Of a stretch of 64,000 bases of DNA, positions 37,466 through 44,150 are shown piece by piece. Below the pieces are notes generated by a model. It searched no databases. It saw only the letters and a program-made list of their open reading frames with translations, and had not been told where the DNA came from. The stretch covers positions 62,001-126,000 of the forward strand of contig NZ_FQUE01000005.1 in the NCBI RefSeq assembly GCF_900128995.1, written 5' to 3'. Source of the stretch: Loktanella atrilutea (GTDB lineage: Bacteria > Pseudomonadota > Alphaproteobacteria > Rhodobacterales > Rhodobacteraceae). How positions within the stretch are numbered: the stretch's first letter is position 1; every line of letters starts with the position of its first letter. The position numbers were made by a program, and so were the translations under genes.

Positions 37466-38494
37466 TCAGCCCTGCCGCCTCAAATCGCGCAAAAGCTGCG
37501 CCATATCCTCCGGCAGGTCCGCGGCAAACTCCAGCGTTTCGCCGCTCACCGGATGCACGAATCCCAGCGTCGCCGCATGCAGCGCCTGCCGGGGAAAGGC
37601 GCGAGCCGCGGCCACGCCGCCCTCGCCCACCGCGCGCGCGGCCAGCTTCTGCCGCCCGCCATAGACAGGGTCGCCGATCAGCCCGTGACCGCAATGGGCC
37701 AGATGCACGCGGATCTGGTGCGTGCGCCCGGTCTCCAGCCAGCATTCCACCAGCGCAGCCACCGCGGGCGTGCCCAGCGGCTCCACGATCCGCACCCGGG
37801 TGACCGCGTGGCGACCGGACTGGAACGAGACCGCCTGTTTCTGCCGGTCGGTCCGGTGGCGGCCCAGCAGCGTCTGGATCTTCAGGATGTTGCCGGGCTC
37901 GAAACTGGTGCCCTTCACCCCCCGCAGGCGCGGGTCGTTCGCATCCGGCACGCCGAAGCAGACCGCCAGATAGCGCCGCTGCACCGTATGGGCTGCGAAC
38001 TGCGCCGCCAGCCCCTGATGCGCCGCATCCGACTTCGCCACCACCAACAGGCCAGAGGTCTCCTTGTCGATCCGGTGCACGATCCCGGGCCGCTTCATCC
38101 CGCCGACGCCGCTCAGATCGTCGCCGCAGTGATGGATCAGCGCATTGACCAGCGTGCCATCGGGACTGCCGGGCGCCGGATGCACGACCATGCCCGCGGG
38201 CTTGTTCAGCACGATCAGGTCCGCATCCTCGTGGACGATGTCCAGCGCGATGTACTGCGGCGCGATATGGCTGTCCTGCGCGTCTTCCACCGTGATGGCG
38301 ACCGCGGCCCCTTCCGCCACGCGGGCGCGCGGATCGGTCACGACGGTGCCGTCGATCTCTACCGCGCCCTCGACGATCAGCCGACTCAGCCGCGACCGCG
38401 ACAGCACCGCATCCTCGGGCACATCCCGCGCAAGGGCCTTGTCCAGCCGCGCGGGCGGGTCGGTGTCGATCTGGAACGTGACGCGCTCGGCCAT
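37466..38494 (-). CDS. rluD: 23S rRNA pseudouridine synthase RluD family
   Basis: The 342-residue enzyme has an N-terminal S4 domain (about 15-75; LDKALARD, then SRSRLSRLIVEGAVEIDG) and an RsuA/RluA catalytic domain with the active aspartate in GIVHRIDKETSGLL. HQIRVHLAHCGHGLIGDPVYGG is the usual C-terminal signature. It isomerises uridines of 23S rRNA during 50S assembly. The ATG at 38494 gives the family start. It lies next to rpoH on the same strand with a 164-base gap that carries the rpoH promoter. Confidence 0.94.
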   Translation of the reverse strand: MAERVTFQIDTDPPARLDKALARDVPEDAVLSRSRLSRLIVEGAVEIDGTVVTDPRARVAEGAAVAITVEDAQDSHIAPQYIALDIVHEDADLIVLNKPAGMVVHPAPGSPDGTLVNALIHHCGDDLSGVGGMKRPGIVHRIDKETSGLLVVAKSDAAHQGLAAQFAAHTVQRRYLAVCFGVPDANDPRLRGVKGTSFEPGNILKIQTLLGRHRTDRQKQAVSFQSGRHAVTRVRIVEPLGTPAVAALVECWLETGRTHQIRVHLAHCGHGLIGDPVYGGRQKLAARAVGEGGVAAARAFPRQALHAATLGFVHPVSGETLEFAADLPEDMAQLLRDLRRQG

Positions 38495-38589
38495 CGGAAA
38501 CTCCTTGCAAGCGGGCCGCATAGCCCCGCCGCCCCGCCTTGTCACGGGGTTACGGACCGCACGGTCCGGTCATCCGTCTTTCACACAGG

Positions 38590-38660
38590 TTAACACATTG
38601 TTTTATTTTACATAATATGTATCGCATGCGAAACATTTGCATTTCCAAATGTATTTTCCC
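38590..38660. promoter_or_regulatory. AT-rich regulatory stretch with two palindromes
   Basis: Between rluD and tRNA-His is an unusually AT-rich tract containing a perfect ten-base palindrome TCGCATGCGA (38622-38631) and a hairpin with arms ACATTTG and CAAATGT (38633-38652). It could hold the rluD promoter and/or the tRNA 3' end signal. No factor can be named. Confidence 0.4.
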
Positions 38661-38702
38661 GACCCGTTGGGCGGCGGCTGGCGGCGAAGGGCGGGGGAAG
38701 GA

Positions 38703-38779
38703 TGGTACCACGTCCTGGTCTCGAACCAGGGACCTCTTGATCCACAATCAAGCGCTCTAACCAACTGAGCTAACGCGGC
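38703..38779 (-). tRNA. tRNA-His (anticodon GTG)
   Basis: The minus strand folds into a cloverleaf: acceptor GCCGCGT pairing with ACGTGGT, D-arm GCTCAGTTGGTTAGAGC, anticodon stem-loop TTGATTGTGGATCAA (anticodon at 38743-38745), T-arm CCTGGTTCGAGACCAGG, discriminator A73 and encoded CCA. The first pair is G1-U72 and the base before G1 is T, so there is no genome-encoded G at -1, as in one branch of alphaproteobacterial tRNA-His. Confidence 0.95.
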
Positions 38780-38789
38780 ACTGGGGCGG

Positions 38790-38818
38790 GATTTAGCGAA
38801 CCGGTCCCGCGATTGCAA
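38790..38818 (-). promoter_or_regulatory. Predicted promoter of tRNA-His
   Basis: TTGCAA and TAAATC on the minus strand are 17 bases apart and end about ten bases before the tRNA 5' end, a normal distance for a tRNA gene. Confidence 0.5.
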
Positions 38819-38823
38819 GACCC

Positions 38824-39309
38824 CTAGAGAGCAATCTGCCAGTGCTGCTCGACCACGTCGACGCCGAAGGACCGCGCGGGCACCGACCGTTCCAGCGTGA
38901 ACCCGGTCCGCGCGTAAAGCCGCCCCGCCGCCACGTGGCTCTCGTGCGTCCAAAGCGTCATGCCCTTGTATCCCGCGTCCCGCGCGAATCCCATGCAGGT
39001 CGCCAGCAGCCCCTGTGCCAGCCCGGTGCCGCGCGCCTCCGGCTCCACCAGAAACAGACGCAGCTTGGCAAGGTCCGCCGTCTGCCGCACGCAAAAGATC
39101 GATCCCGCCCGCGTACCCTCCCGCTCCGCGATCCAGCCATGTTCGCAGGCCGGATCGTGGGCGTTCGTGAAATCGGTGACGATCTGCCGGACCAGTTCAC
39201 CGAAACTGGCGTCGAAGCCCTCGTCCCGGGCATAGAGCGCCGCATGGCGCGCCACGACCCAGTCGCCATCCGTATCGCCGCGAAAGTCCCTGATCACGTT
39301 GCCGGTCAT
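38824..39309 (-). CDS. GNAT-family N-acetyltransferase
   Basis: The 161-residue protein carries the acetyl-CoA loop RGTGLAQGLLATCMGFARDAGYKGM (within about 92-118), preceded by KLRLFLVEPEA, and ends with the RLYARTGF segment common to GNAT enzymes. The N-terminal half (WVVARHAALYARDEGFDASF) is as in MarR-linked GNAT proteins, though there is no MarR domain here. Acceptor unknown. It reads toward the tRNA-His gene. Confidence 0.87.
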   Translation of the reverse strand: MTGNVIRDFRGDTDGDWVVARHAALYARDEGFDASFGELVRQIVTDFTNAHDPACEHGWIAEREGTRAGSIFCVRQTADLAKLRLFLVEPEARGTGLAQGLLATCMGFARDAGYKGMTLWTHESHVAAGRLYARTGFTLERSVPARSFGVDVVEQHWQIAL

Positions 39310-39375
39310 CGTGCCCCCGCCCTTGCCAAGCCGCCCGGTTCATCCTAACTCGACCCATCATTGCAGGAGCGGGCC

Positions 39376-39567
39376 ATGGGTATCAACGACGAACGCGACC
39401 TCGAAGCGAACATGCAGATCGGCCCGACCGAACTCGGCATGGTGCGCCTCTTCATCACCTCCGGCACGATGGAGATCCCGATGGATTTCGACCCCGAGGA
39501 AGCCGAGGAGATCGCCGAGGAGATCCGCGCCGCGGCCCATGCCGCCCGCGCCGTCAAGCCGCGCTAG
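39376..39567 (+). CDS. Small acidic conserved protein (DUF6324-like)
   Basis: The 63-residue product (MGINDERDLEANMQIGPTEL) has a predicted beta segment (MVRLFITSGTMEIPMDF) and an acidic helix (DPEEAEEIAEEIRAAAHAAR). It follows a good GGAG ribosome site. From memory it resembles a small Rhodobacteraceae family, DUF6324; no function is known. Its 3' end overlaps the convergent thioesterase-like gene by 14 bases. Confidence 0.7.
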   Translation: MGINDERDLEANMQIGPTELGMVRLFITSGTMEIPMDFDPEEAEEIAEEIRAAAHAARAVKPR

Positions 39568-39964
39568 ACTTCGCGACGATCTTGGCGTTGAAGCGTGCCA
39601 CGTCGATCGTGGCGCGCCGGTGCGTCCCCTCTCCGATCAGCCCGTCCGCATCCCATGCGGCAACGCGGAACCGCAGGCTGCGCCCCGCGACCTCGATCAG
39701 TTCCGCCTCCGCCCGGATCTCCATCCCCTCGGGCGTCGGCGCGACGTGGGTGACATTGATGTCTGTCCCCAGCGAATGCTGCCCCGCATCCTGATGCGGC
39801 AGGATGCACTTGATCGCCGTCTCCTCCAGAAACCCCACCAGATACATCGTCGCCAGCACCCGCGGCATGGCGGAGAAGTCGCCGAAGACCCCCGCCGCCC
39901 CCGGTACCAGCATGGCCTCCGTCACGATCATCCGCGCCTCGGCCCGCAATCCCACTGTCAGCAT
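39554..39964 (-). CDS. Thioesterase-fold protein (FlK-like)
   Basis: The 136-residue single-domain protein resembles hot-dog thioesterases related to fluoroacetyl-CoA thioesterase (TMYLVGFLEETAIKCI, SLGTDINVTHVAPTPEGM, GEGTHRRATID). It would hydrolyse an acyl-CoA in the cytoplasm; the substrate is unknown. Its ATG at 39964 is separated by a single base from the mmcB stop, so it is almost certainly on the mmcB transcript. Confidence 0.82.
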   Translation of the reverse strand: MLTVGLRAEARMIVTEAMLVPGAAGVFGDFSAMPRVLATMYLVGFLEETAIKCILPHQDAGQHSLGTDINVTHVAPTPEGMEIRAEAELIEVAGRSLRFRVAAWDADGLIGEGTHRRATIDVARFNAKIVAKSSAA

Positions 39965-39965
39965 C

Positions 39966-40430
39966 TCACCCTCCGAACGGCAGCACGAACCCCGGGTCAC
40001 GCGCCGCCTGCGCCCGCACCGCCGCATGGCGGGCGAATTTCTGGATCATGACCTTGCGCCGCGCCGGCGCAAGCTTCGTTTCCGGCCCCATCGCCAGAAT
40101 TTCCGCGTCATAACTGTCGGCGATCATCAGCCCGGACCCTTCCGGCAGCAGTTCGGTCGGAAAGGCCGGCCCCACCGCCCAGAAGAACCGGTCGCACCAC
40201 GCGAGGTAGCCCTGCCACTTCGCATCCGCCAGGAAATCCGCGCGGGACGACTTGCACTCCACGATCCAGATCTCGCCCTTCGGGCCCAGTGCCATGACAT
40301 CGACCCGCAACCCCGGCGCGGGCACCAGTTCCTCTACCGTGACGAAATCGTGGCCACGCAGATGGCGCGACACGCCCCGCGCCAGCAACTGTCCGGGCAT
40401 CAGGTCAGGAGGTGTGAAATCATCCGGCAT
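39966..40430 (-). CDS. mmcB: MmcB-family DNA repair protein
   Basis: The 154-residue protein has the PD-(D/E)XK-like nuclease pattern of MmcB: FVTVEELVPAPGLRVDVMALGPKGEIWIVECKSSRADF, with D44 and the ExK pair visible. In Caulobacter MmcB is an SOS gene that aids survival after mitomycin C. The ATG at 40430 is chosen; the long frame upstream runs through the 6S RNA and is a shadow. A near-consensus SOS box lies 12 bases upstream of the start codon. Confidence 0.88.
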   Translation of the reverse strand: MPDDFTPPDLMPGQLLARGVSRHLRGHDFVTVEELVPAPGLRVDVMALGPKGEIWIVECKSSRADFLADAKWQGYLAWCDRFFWAVGPAFPTELLPEGSGLMIADSYDAEILAMGPETKLAPARRKVMIQKFARHAAVRAQAARDPGFVLPFGG

Positions 40431-40441
40431 GGCCAAGATAT

Positions 40442-40456
40442 GAACAAACCGGAAAC
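40442..40456 (-). promoter_or_regulatory. Possible LexA (SOS) box before mmcB
   Basis: On the minus strand GTTT and GTTC are separated by seven bases, one mismatch from the alphaproteobacterial LexA box GTTC-N7-GTTC. Position just before mmcB fits an operator. Confidence 0.45.
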
Positions 40457-40494
40457 ACGGGTCAAGCCCACGGCGCGATTTCCGCCGTCCCCCC

Positions 40495-40522
40495 TTGCCG
40501 GACAGCCCCCCCGCGCCTAACT
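40495..40522 (+). promoter_or_regulatory. Predicted promoter of 6S RNA
   Basis: TTGCCG and CTAACT are 16 bases apart on the plus strand. A start about seven bases after the -10 falls at the first base of the predicted 6S closing stem. Confidence 0.6.
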
Positions 40523-40527
40523 TGAGC

Positions 40528-40697
40528 GGTGGCGGGTTTCTGCTCTTCCCGTGCGCATGGGGGCTACATTCCAGTGGCCTTAAGCAAATCCGAGGGCGCT
40601 GGCTCTGTCCGGACCCTGGTCCGATTAACCGGTGCCCACCTGTACATACAGGTCCTCGGGAATAAGCCCTCGCACGTTTGCAGCGGTTCCCGCCACC
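40528..40697 (+). ncRNA. ssrS: 6S RNA
   Basis: A roughly 170-base non-coding stretch closes on itself with GGTGGCGGG (40528-40536) pairing with CCCGCCACC (40689-40697), an internal stem CCGAGG/CCTCGG, and an unpaired central region containing CCTTAAGCAAAT on one side and GGGAATAAGC on the other. This rod with a central bubble is the 6S RNA shape that imitates an open promoter and binds the housekeeping RNA polymerase. A promoter at the right distance supports the plus strand. No open frame fits here. Confidence 0.75.
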
Positions 40698-40698
40698 A

Positions 40699-41253
40699 TC
40701 ATCCCGCGCTGCGCGCAAGCGCTATGAAGGCCACCCCGGTCGAGATGAAATTCACCCCCAGCATGACCCCGATCGCCCATAGCGCCGTGCCCGGAAGCCC
40801 CGCGATCAGCAGCAGGCCCAGCAACAGCGTCACGACGCCATTGAGCGCCAGCCAGCCCCAGCCTCGTTCAGGCCGGTGCTGGACCGCGATCACGCCTTCC
40901 GCCGCGCCCTGCATCAGAAAGACGACACCCAGCAGAAAGGTCAGCCCGACCAGCCCGGTCAGGGCAAAGAAGGCAAGATAGACGCCCAGCGCCAGCTGCA
41001 GGACAGCGATGAACCCCGCCAGCAGGCCAGACCGCCAACCGCGCGACTGCACCGCGTGCCACAACAGCACCGCCCCGGTCAGCAGGAAGACCCAGCCCAG
41101 CGCGACCTTGGCCACCACGGAAAAGACCAGCGGAAACAGCACCGCCAACACCCCCACCACGATCATCACGATGCCGATGGTGCGGAACCGCCCGCGGTGC
41201 GCGCGCACCGCATCCATGATACTGGGAGGAAGGGGATCAGGCGTATGGGTCAT
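40699..41253 (-). CDS. HdeD-family membrane protein (DUF308)
   Basis: The 184-residue inner-membrane protein has six predicted membrane segments in three repeats of the DUF308 type (GIVMIVVGVLAVLFPLVFSVVA, FLLTGAVLLWHAV, GVYLAFFALTGLVGLTFLLGVVFLMQG, GVVTLLLGLLLIAGLPG, GVMLGVNFISTGVAFIALA). In enterobacteria HdeD is linked to acid resistance at high density; its exact role here is unknown. A GGAGG site places the start at ATG 41253, not the upstream TTG at 41268. Confidence 0.88.
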   Translation of the reverse strand: MTHTPDPLPPSIMDAVRAHRGRFRTIGIVMIVVGVLAVLFPLVFSVVAKVALGWVFLLTGAVLLWHAVQSRGWRSGLLAGFIAVLQLALGVYLAFFALTGLVGLTFLLGVVFLMQGAAEGVIAVQHRPERGWGWLALNGVVTLLLGLLLIAGLPGTALWAIGVMLGVNFISTGVAFIALARSAG

Positions 41254-41310
41254 GATAACCTCCGGCAAACTTTATACCGGACGAACAGCCGGATCGGCAG
41301 GCCGGTTCCA

Positions 41311-41356
41311 CCTTCTTCTCGTCTCAAATACCTCGGGGTCCGGGGCAGCGCCCCGA
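41311..41356 (-). repeat. Intergenic repeat, diverged copy D
   Basis: On the minus strand a GC hairpin (CGGGGC / GCCCCG around 41340-41355) is followed by CCGAGGTATTTGAGACGAG, similar in order to the hairpin plus GAGTATTTGGAAA tail of copies A and B. Confidence 0.5.
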
Positions 41357-41390
41357 AAAAGGGGTGGGCGGGCGGGGCCCGCCCCACCCC
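41356..41390 (-). terminator. Intrinsic terminator of the ribE-nusB operon
   Basis: On the minus strand a long GC stem opening GGGGTGGGGC and closing with CCCACCCC (41361-41390) is followed by TTTTT, starting a few bases after the nusB stop. Confidence 0.8.
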
Positions 41391-41395
41391 CAAAA

Positions 41396-41863
41396 TCAAA
41401 ATCCGCCGGGCGTCACTTCATGCGCCATGTGATCCAGTACCGCGTTCACGAATCGCGGCTCGCGCCCGTCGGGAAAGAACGCGCCGGCCACGTCGACGAA
41501 CTCGGTGATGACCACGCGCGGCGGCGTGTCGCCCATGACCAATTCGGCGCCCGCGGCGCGGAACAGGGCGCGCAGCGTGGGGTCGATCCGGCCGAGGGGC
41601 CATTTCGCCACCAGCGCCCGGTCGGTCATCTGGTCGATGCGCGCCTGTTCGTCCACCGCGCGTTCCATCAACCCGCGGAAGGTGTCGACATCGCCTTCCT
41701 GCATCTCCACGTCGTCGAAGATCTCGCCGAAACGATGGTCCTCGAACTCGCGCATCACCGCATCGACGGTCTGGCCGATCGCCTCCATCTGGAACAGGGC
41801 CTGCACCGCGTAAAGCCGGGCCGCGGTGCGCATCTTGCGGCGCTGGTTGTTGGAAACGGTCAT
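41396..41863 (-). CDS. nusB: Transcription antitermination factor NusB
   Basis: The 155-residue all-helical protein binds boxA RNA with NusE (S10) in rRNA antitermination. The opening RRKMRTAARLYAVQALFQME and PRVVITEFVDVAGAFFPDGREPRFVNAVLDHMA match the family. Its ATG overlaps the ribH stop, and it is the last gene before a strong terminator. Linkage of nusB to ribH is common in proteobacteria. Confidence 0.96.
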   Translation of the reverse strand: MTVSNNQRRKMRTAARLYAVQALFQMEAIGQTVDAVMREFEDHRFGEIFDDVEMQEGDVDTFRGLMERAVDEQARIDQMTDRALVAKWPLGRIDPTLRALFRAAGAELVMGDTPPRVVITEFVDVAGAFFPDGREPRFVNAVLDHMAHEVTPGGF

Positions 41864-42390
41864 ACGGTGTCACCGCCCTTGGCCAGCGTCGTCGCGGTGA
41901 AACCGACAGGCTTGCCGGTGCGGCCCCACTTGCGGGACAGGGCGATCAGGTGCAACGCCGCCGCCGCGGCCCCGCCGCCCTTGTTCTGCCCGTCCGCCTG
42001 CGCCCGCACGGCGGCCTGTTCGTAATTCTCTACCGTCAGGATGCCGTTGCCGATGCACAGCCCCTGCAGCCCCAGCAGCGTCAGCCCGCGCGAGGAATCG
42101 TTGCAGACCGTGTCGTAATGGGTCGTCTCGCCACGGATCACGCAGCCCAGTGCGACATAGCCGTCTAAGTTGCTCATCCGTGCCGCGATGCCGATGGCGG
42201 TCGGGATTTCCAGCGCGCCGGGGACCTCGGCCACTTCCAGCTCTACCCCCGCCTGATCGCAGATGGCGCGGGCGCCGGCGATCTGCTGGTCGAAGATGTC
42301 CTTGTAATAGGGCGATGCGACGGCCAGCAGCTTCACCGGCGTGTCGAAGGCGGGCAGCGGCAGGCTGTAGTGCATGGGTCCGGCCATCAT
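41860..42390 (-). CDS. ribH: 6,7-dimethyl-8-ribityllumazine synthase
   Basis: The 176-residue enzyme condenses the pyrimidine ribitylamine with 3,4-dihydroxybutanone 4-phosphate in riboflavin synthesis. The signatures VPGALEIPTAIG, GCVIRGETTHYD (catalytic His) and GILTVENYEQA are present. The start ATG at 42390 overlaps the ribB stop, and a second ATG follows directly at 42387; either is possible. The stop overlaps nusB. Confidence 0.96.
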   Translation of the reverse strand: MMAGPMHYSLPLPAFDTPVKLLAVASPYYKDIFDQQIAGARAICDQAGVELEVAEVPGALEIPTAIGIAARMSNLDGYVALGCVIRGETTHYDTVCNDSSRGLTLLGLQGLCIGNGILTVENYEQAAVRAQADGQNKGGGAAAAALHLIALSRKWGRTGKPVGFTATTLAKGGDTV

Positions 42391-43517
42391 CCGATCTCCG
42401 AGATCTTGCGGGTGCCTGTAATCTCCAGCCCGTAGGCGTCGAGGCCCACGACCTTGGGTTTCGGCGAATTGGTCAGCAGTTCGATCCGGTGCAGCCCCAG
42501 CGAGGACAGGATCTGCGCACCCAGCCCGTATTGCCGCAGGGTCTGTGGCGAGACCTCGTCGTCGGGCACCATCTTCATGTGCAGGTCGCGCAGCAGGACC
42601 AGCACGCCGCGGCCTTCGGCCGCGATCAGTTCCATCGCGTCGCTGAACTCGTTGCGCCGGCCGCGCGGGCCGGCGCCCACCACGTCCAGCATCGGGTCCA
42701 GTGCGTGCATCCGCACCAGCACCGGCGCGTCGGTCGTCACGTCGCCCTTGATCAGCGCGATATGCTCGGCGCCCTGCGTCTCGTCCGTATAGATCCGCAT
42801 GTCCCATGTGCCGCCGAACTCGCTGGTGATCGTCTGGCTGGACTGCTGGCGCACGAGGTTGTCGTGGCGGCGGCGGTAGGCGATCAGGTCGCTGATCGTG
42901 CCGATCTTCAGCCCGTGCAGCTGGGCGAAGGCGATCAGGTCCGGCAGGCGCGCCATTTCGCCGTCGTCCTTCATGATCTCGCAGATCACGCCAGAGGGGT
43001 TCAGCCCGGCGAGGCGGCTGATGTCGGTCGCGGCCTCGGTGTGGCCGGCGCGGACCAGCACGCCGCCGTCCTTGGCGCGCAGGGGAAAGACATGGCCCGG
43101 CGTCGCGATGTCGGCGGCGCCCTTGCTGGCGTCGATGGCCACGGACACGGTGCGCGCCCGGTCGTGGGCGCTGATGCCGGTGGTCACGCCCTCGCGCGCC
43201 TCGATCGAGATCGTAAAGGCGGTTTCGTGGCGCGAGGCGTTGTTGGTGCTCATCAGTTGCAGGCCCAGCGCGTCGATGCGGCTGCCGGGCAAGGTCAGGC
43301 AGATCAGGCCGCGGCCGTGGGTCGCCATGAAGTTGATCGCGTCGGGCGTCGCCATCTGCGCGGGGATCACGAGGTCGCCCTCATTCTCGCGGTCCTCGTG
43401 GTCGACGAGGATGAACATGCGGCCGTTGCGGGCGTCCTCGATGATGTCCTCGATCGGACTGATCGCATCGGACCAGTCGCGTTCGACCGGACCGGGAGTC
43501 TGAAAGGGCTGGGTCAT
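42387..43517 (-). CDS. ribB: 3,4-dihydroxy-2-butanone 4-phosphate synthase with degenerate GTP cyclohydrolase II-like domain
   Basis: The 376-residue protein has a complete RibB domain (about 15-215): DHEDRENEGDLV acidic site, GRGLICL, RAGHTEAA and SGVICEI. The C-terminal part (about 220-370) aligns in position with RibA (GTP cyclohydrolase II), but the zinc cysteines of the RibA signature (ECxTGD...RCDCG) are absent, the region reading VRMHALDPMLDV and RRNEFSDAMELI. It therefore supplies dihydroxybutanone phosphate only. It lies between ribH and an unknown gene in the rib operon; a separate RibA is needed elsewhere. Confidence 0.92.
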   Translation of the reverse strand: MTQPFQTPGPVERDWSDAISPIEDIIEDARNGRMFILVDHEDRENEGDLVIPAQMATPDAINFMATHGRGLICLTLPGSRIDALGLQLMSTNNASRHETAFTISIEAREGVTTGISAHDRARTVSVAIDASKGAADIATPGHVFPLRAKDGGVLVRAGHTEAATDISRLAGLNPSGVICEIMKDDGEMARLPDLIAFAQLHGLKIGTISDLIAYRRRHDNLVRQQSSQTITSEFGGTWDMRIYTDETQGAEHIALIKGDVTTDAPVLVRMHALDPMLDVVGAGPRGRRNEFSDAMELIAAEGRGVLVLLRDLHMKMVPDDEVSPQTLRQYGLGAQILSSLGLHRIELLTNSPKPKVVGLDAYGLEITGTRKISEIG

Positions 43518-43589
43518 CGGGATTCCTTTGGCGTGTCGCCCCGGCAGATAGCCCAGACCGAGCGGTTTGAAAAGATCGCCGCCGGGGCG

Positions 43590-44150
43590 TCAGGCGCCCG
43601 CGTCGAAATACTGCGCGGCGGCGACCCAGCCCGCCGCGCCAGCGGCCGCCACCCAGTCGCGTTCGAGCGCCGTGTCGCCCACGATGACGTAGCGGTCGGC
43701 GGCGGCGCCACGGGCGCGGACGGCGGTCTTCAGGTGATCGCGGGTCGCGGCCCAGGACAGGGTGATCGCGGGGGCGGCACAGGCCGCATCAAGGCCCGGC
43801 TTGGCCGCCAGGGCTGTTGGCGTGACCCGCGGCTGCGCCACGCCGACCCGGTCCGCCTGAACCGCCGCCAGCCGCCCGGCCCGGTCCCGCGGGATCGCGT
43901 CGCCGTCGCGCAGCACCCGCAGCGCGTTGGAAGAGAAGAGGAATCCGATCAGGTCGTGTCCGGTGCTGGCGCGGATGCCGGCATAGGTCTTGTAGGGCAA
44001 CCCGAGGGCCTGCGCGCGCTTCACCCGCAGACGCACCACCTCGATCGGCAGGACGGGCAGCAGGTCGCGGCGGGCCTTGGCCCAGGCCAGGGTGCGAAAG
44101 GCGTGGCCCGGCTCTCTCACCCGGCCGGAGTTGTGGCCGATGCCCGCCAT
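43590..44150 (-). CDS. Unknown conserved-type protein in the riboflavin operon (IGHNSG motif)
   Basis: The 186-residue protein starts MAGIGHNSGRV, an N-terminal GHNSG motif I have seen on otherwise unrelated alphaproteobacterial proteins. The rest is basic and helical at first (FRTLAWAKARRDLLPVLPIEVVRLRVKRAQALGLPYKTYAGIRASTGHD), then holds an alanine-rich C-terminal half. There is no signal peptide or membrane segment. Its start overlaps the ribE stop (TGATG) and ribB begins 72 bases later on the same strand, so it belongs to the rib operon. No catalytic family is recognised; the YKTYAGIR stretch could bind nucleic acid, which is a guess. Confidence 0.75.
   Translation of the reverse strand: MAGIGHNSGRVREPGHAFRTLAWAKARRDLLPVLPIEVVRLRVKRAQALGLPYKTYAGIRASTGHDLIGFLFSSNALRVLRDGDAIPRDRAGRLAAVQADRVGVAQPRVTPTALAAKPGLDAACAAPAITLSWAATRDHLKTAVRARGAAADRYVIVGDTALERDWVAAAGAAGWVAAAQYFDAGA

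Noticed and set aside
40430-40718. N-terminal extension of mmcB through the 6S region
   Set aside because: The extension is low-quality Arg/Gly-rich sequence and coincides with the structured RNA; the family start is at 40430.
41860-42807. A 315-codon minus frame that starts upstream of ribH
   Set aside because: Only the part from 42390 is real (ribH); the front is an out-of-frame reading of ribB.
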